A stretch of 64,000 bases of DNA, taken from NCBI GenBank assembly GCA_004017275.1, contig SAKE01000016.1, positions 1-64,000 of the forward strand, in the 5' to 3' direction. Origin of the DNA: Mesorhizobium sp. (GTDB lineage: Bacteria > Pseudomonadota > Alphaproteobacteria > Rhizobiales > Rhizobiaceae). Positions 62,440-64,000 of the stretch are shown piece by piece. The translations under genes and the position numbers were made by a program. The notes under the pieces were generated by a model that saw only the letters and a program-made list of their open reading frames with translations, was not told where the DNA came from and ran no database searches. The stretch's first letter is position 1; the number at the start of each line of letters is the position of its first letter.

Positions 62440-63377
62440 CGGGCAACTCCAATTTTGGCGATCATGCCGTTCTCGCGCGCGGCTTCGATCAGCCCGGCAC
62501 GCACCGCCTCGTCGGCGTCGACGGTGCGAACCTCCAGTCCGGCAAGGCCAAGCGCGGCCTGGTAGAGCGTGGCGAGCGCGCCGGATGCAATCAGGACCAC
62601 GGGTTCTGCGCCGGCGCCATGCCGGCGGCTGGCCGAGGCGATCTCGCCGCCGATCAGAAGGCCGGACAGGCAAGCGGCGGCATCGTCGGCTTTGAGATCC
62701 TGCAGCAGGCCGGCGGCGCGGATGGAAAATAGCCGCGAGGTGACATCGCCGCCTTCGACCAATGCGGTTTCGCACCAGCGGCGGAAGAATGGGTTGTCCG
62801 ATGTGACGGGCTTCGGATGTTCGCCGAGCGAATGGCGCAGGATCGAATGCCCGGCCAGCACCGAAAACAGCTCGCCGGTCGGCCAGGTGCCGAAACCGGC
62901 AACCGCGCCATCCTCGACCAGCACCCATTTCGAATGGGTGCCGGGCATGCAGACCAGCTGGCGTCCTTTGGCCCGCAGGCCGGCGCCGGCAAGCTGCGTT
63001 TCCTCGCCGCGCATGACATCGGGCGCATCGGCCAGCCGCTGGGCAAGACCCGGAACGATGCGGATGTCACGGCTCTGGCCGGGCACCTTGGCGGCACCGC
63101 CGAGAATAGCACTGATGGGCGCCGGCACCGTCACATACGGCGCTTCCAGCCAGCCCTGGCGGGAGCCGGCCATGCCGCAGATGATCACGGACAGCGCTTC
63201 CGGTGCTCCCATCGCCGCCAGATGCCCTTCGAGAAGGATCGAAAAGCCCTTTTGCTGCGCGGTGATCAGGCCATCATCGCCACGGCGTTCGGCGAGCACC
63301 TTGCCCTGTCCGTCGATCAGCCAGACCCGCATGCGGGTCGTGCCCCAGTCGACGACGGCTACCGCCGGCGCGCTCAC
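62436..63377 (-). CDS. dgoK: 2-dehydro-3-deoxygalactonokinase
   Basis: A 313-residue ASKHA-like sugar-acid kinase of the DgoK family (VAVVDWGTTRMRVWLID at 6-22, CGMAGSRQGWLEAPYV near 68, CMPGTHSKWVLVEDG near 142). It phosphorylates 2-dehydro-3-deoxygalactonate at O6. The start is GTG at 63377, in a GTGA overlap with the SDR gene. It hands its product to DgoA next in the operon. Confidence 0.88.
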   Translation of the reverse strand: MSAPAVAVVDWGTTRMRVWLIDGQGKVLAERRGDDGLITAQQKGFSILLEGHLAAMGAPEALSVIICGMAGSRQGWLEAPYVTVPAPISAILGGAAKVPGQSRDIRIVPGLAQRLADAPDVMRGEETQLAGAGLRAKGRQLVCMPGTHSKWVLVEDGAVAGFGTWPTGELFSVLAGHSILRHSLGEHPKPVTSDNPFFRRWCETALVEGGDVTSRLFSIRAAGLLQDLKADDAAACLSGLLIGGEIASASRRHGAGAEPVVLIASGALATLYQAALGLAGLEVRTVDADEAVRAGLIEAARENGMIAKIGVAR

Positions 63378-64000
63378 AGGAAACCTCCATCGACGATCAG
63401 CATCTGCGCGGTCAGCATGCGCGAGGCGTCCGAGGCGAGGAACAGCACCGTGCCGACGATATCATCCGGCTGCATCACCTGCTTGATGCACTGCTTTGCG
63501 ACATGGGCGGCAAGCCCCTGTTCTGTCACCCAGAGCTCCTTCTGCCGCTCGGTGATCACCCAGCCGGGCGCAATGGCGTTGACGCGGATGCCGTCGACAC
63601 CGAGCTTGCCGGCCAACCCCTTGGTCAGGCCCAGGATACCGCCCTTGGCGGCCGTGTAGGACGGCATGTCGGGGTGGTTGATCAGATAGGATGTCGAGGT
63701 GAAGTTGATGATCGAGCCGCTGCCGGCCCGCTTCATGCCCGGCGCCACCGCCTGCGCGGTGAAGAAATGCGGCCGCAGATTGATCGCCTGGTTGTTGTCC
63801 CAGAATTCGACCGTCACGTCCTCGACAGCGTGGCGTTCGTCCCATGCGGCATTGTTGACCAGCACGGTGACGTCGCCATGCGCCTCGGCCGCCCTGGCCG
63901 CAGACGCCCGCAAGGCATCGACGTCGCGCAAATCGGTCTTGAGATAGAGCGGCCGGCGGCCGAACTCTTTCTCGATGCGGTCGGCGAGCATCGTGCTCGG
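63374..64000 (-). CDS. SDR oxidoreductase, N-terminus beyond the window
   Basis: The C-terminal 208 residues of a short-chain dehydrogenase. The N-terminal NAD loop lies right of the window. Visible are LVNNAAWDER, NFTSTSYLINHPDMPSYTAAKGG (catalytic Ser, Tyr and Lys) and RVNAIAPGWVITERQ. It is first of the visible dgo genes. A galactose or related sugar dehydrogenase role fits the operon but is an inference. Confidence 0.8.
   Translation of the reverse strand, partial: PSTMLADRIEKEFGRRPLYLKTDLRDVDALRASAARAAEAHGDVTVLVNNAAWDERHAVEDVTVEFWDNNQAINLRPHFFTAQAVAPGMKRAGSGSIINFTSTSYLINHPDMPSYTAAKGGILGLTKGLAGKLGVDGIRVNAIAPGWVITERQKELWVTEQGLAAHVAKQCIKQVMQPDDIVGTVLFLASDASRMLTAQMLIVDGGFL

Overview
This window looks like chromosome of a Mesorhizobium-like alphaproteobacterium (order Hyphomicrobiales). 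The DNA is GC-rich. The chaperone locus dnaK-dnaJ is followed by a rhizobial-type pmtA and then pyrF. Many gaps hold the long palindromic intergenic repeats typical of this group. I see no tRNA, rRNA, insertion sequence, phage or CRISPR array. Most of the window is carbon and nitrogen catabolism arranged as small operons, each with its own regulator.

Layout. 0.1-5.5 kb: homoprotocatechuate meta-cleavage genes hpaF-E-D-G-H with the divergent MarR-type repressor hpaR and an 18-bp perfect palindrome between them. 5.5-15.2 kb: an amino-alcohol or hydroxylysine type cluster with an APH-fold kinase, an ETNPPL/PHYKPL-like phospho-lyase, a second class III aminotransferase, a HAD hydrolase, a Tm-1-like protein and an IclR regulator on the minus strand, and an APC permease plus aldehyde dehydrogenase on the plus strand. 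15.4-18.1 kb: a MetQ-N-I type ABC importer. 18.5-22.3 kb: hyuA-hyuB hydantoinase/oxoprolinase genes. 22.5-29.5 kb: fpr, deoC with a double-length aldehyde dehydrogenase, and an SDR plus FAH-hydrolase pair resembling the end of the non-phosphorylative deoxysugar pathway.

29.6-40.7 kb: two divergent operons for amino-sugar recovery. One carries murQ, a CUT1-type sugar ABC importer and a Gfo/Idh oxidoreductase. The other carries a nagK-like kinase, a GntR regulator, a NagB-II type deaminase and nagA. Between them lie five TGGTATT boxes in two arrays with an 11-bp period. Together the enzymes would convert MurNAc and GlcNAc to fructose-6-phosphate. 40.8-45.5 kb: a methyltransferase, matB with a GntR regulator, and rpe.

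45.7-51.5 kb holds the least familiar locus: two adjacent secreted, cysteine-rich proteins of unknown function in one transcription unit. One is a 644-residue beta-propeller-like protein. The other is a 1284-residue DUF11-repeat protein ending in five exact 108-bp repeats. By eye the two share a cysteine-bracketed domain of about 105 residues with almost invariant spacing. 52-57.9 kb: dnaK, dnaJ, pmtA, an FMN reductase, pyrF and a DUF1330 gene, with RpoH-like promoters before dnaK and pmtA. 58.4-64 kb: an ArsR-SRPBCC pair, a GFA-family protein, an ATP-grasp protein, and a galactonate-type operon (SDR, dgoK, dgoA, SMP-30 lactonase) that runs off the right edge.

Functions are read from motifs, lengths and gene context only; no database search was possible.
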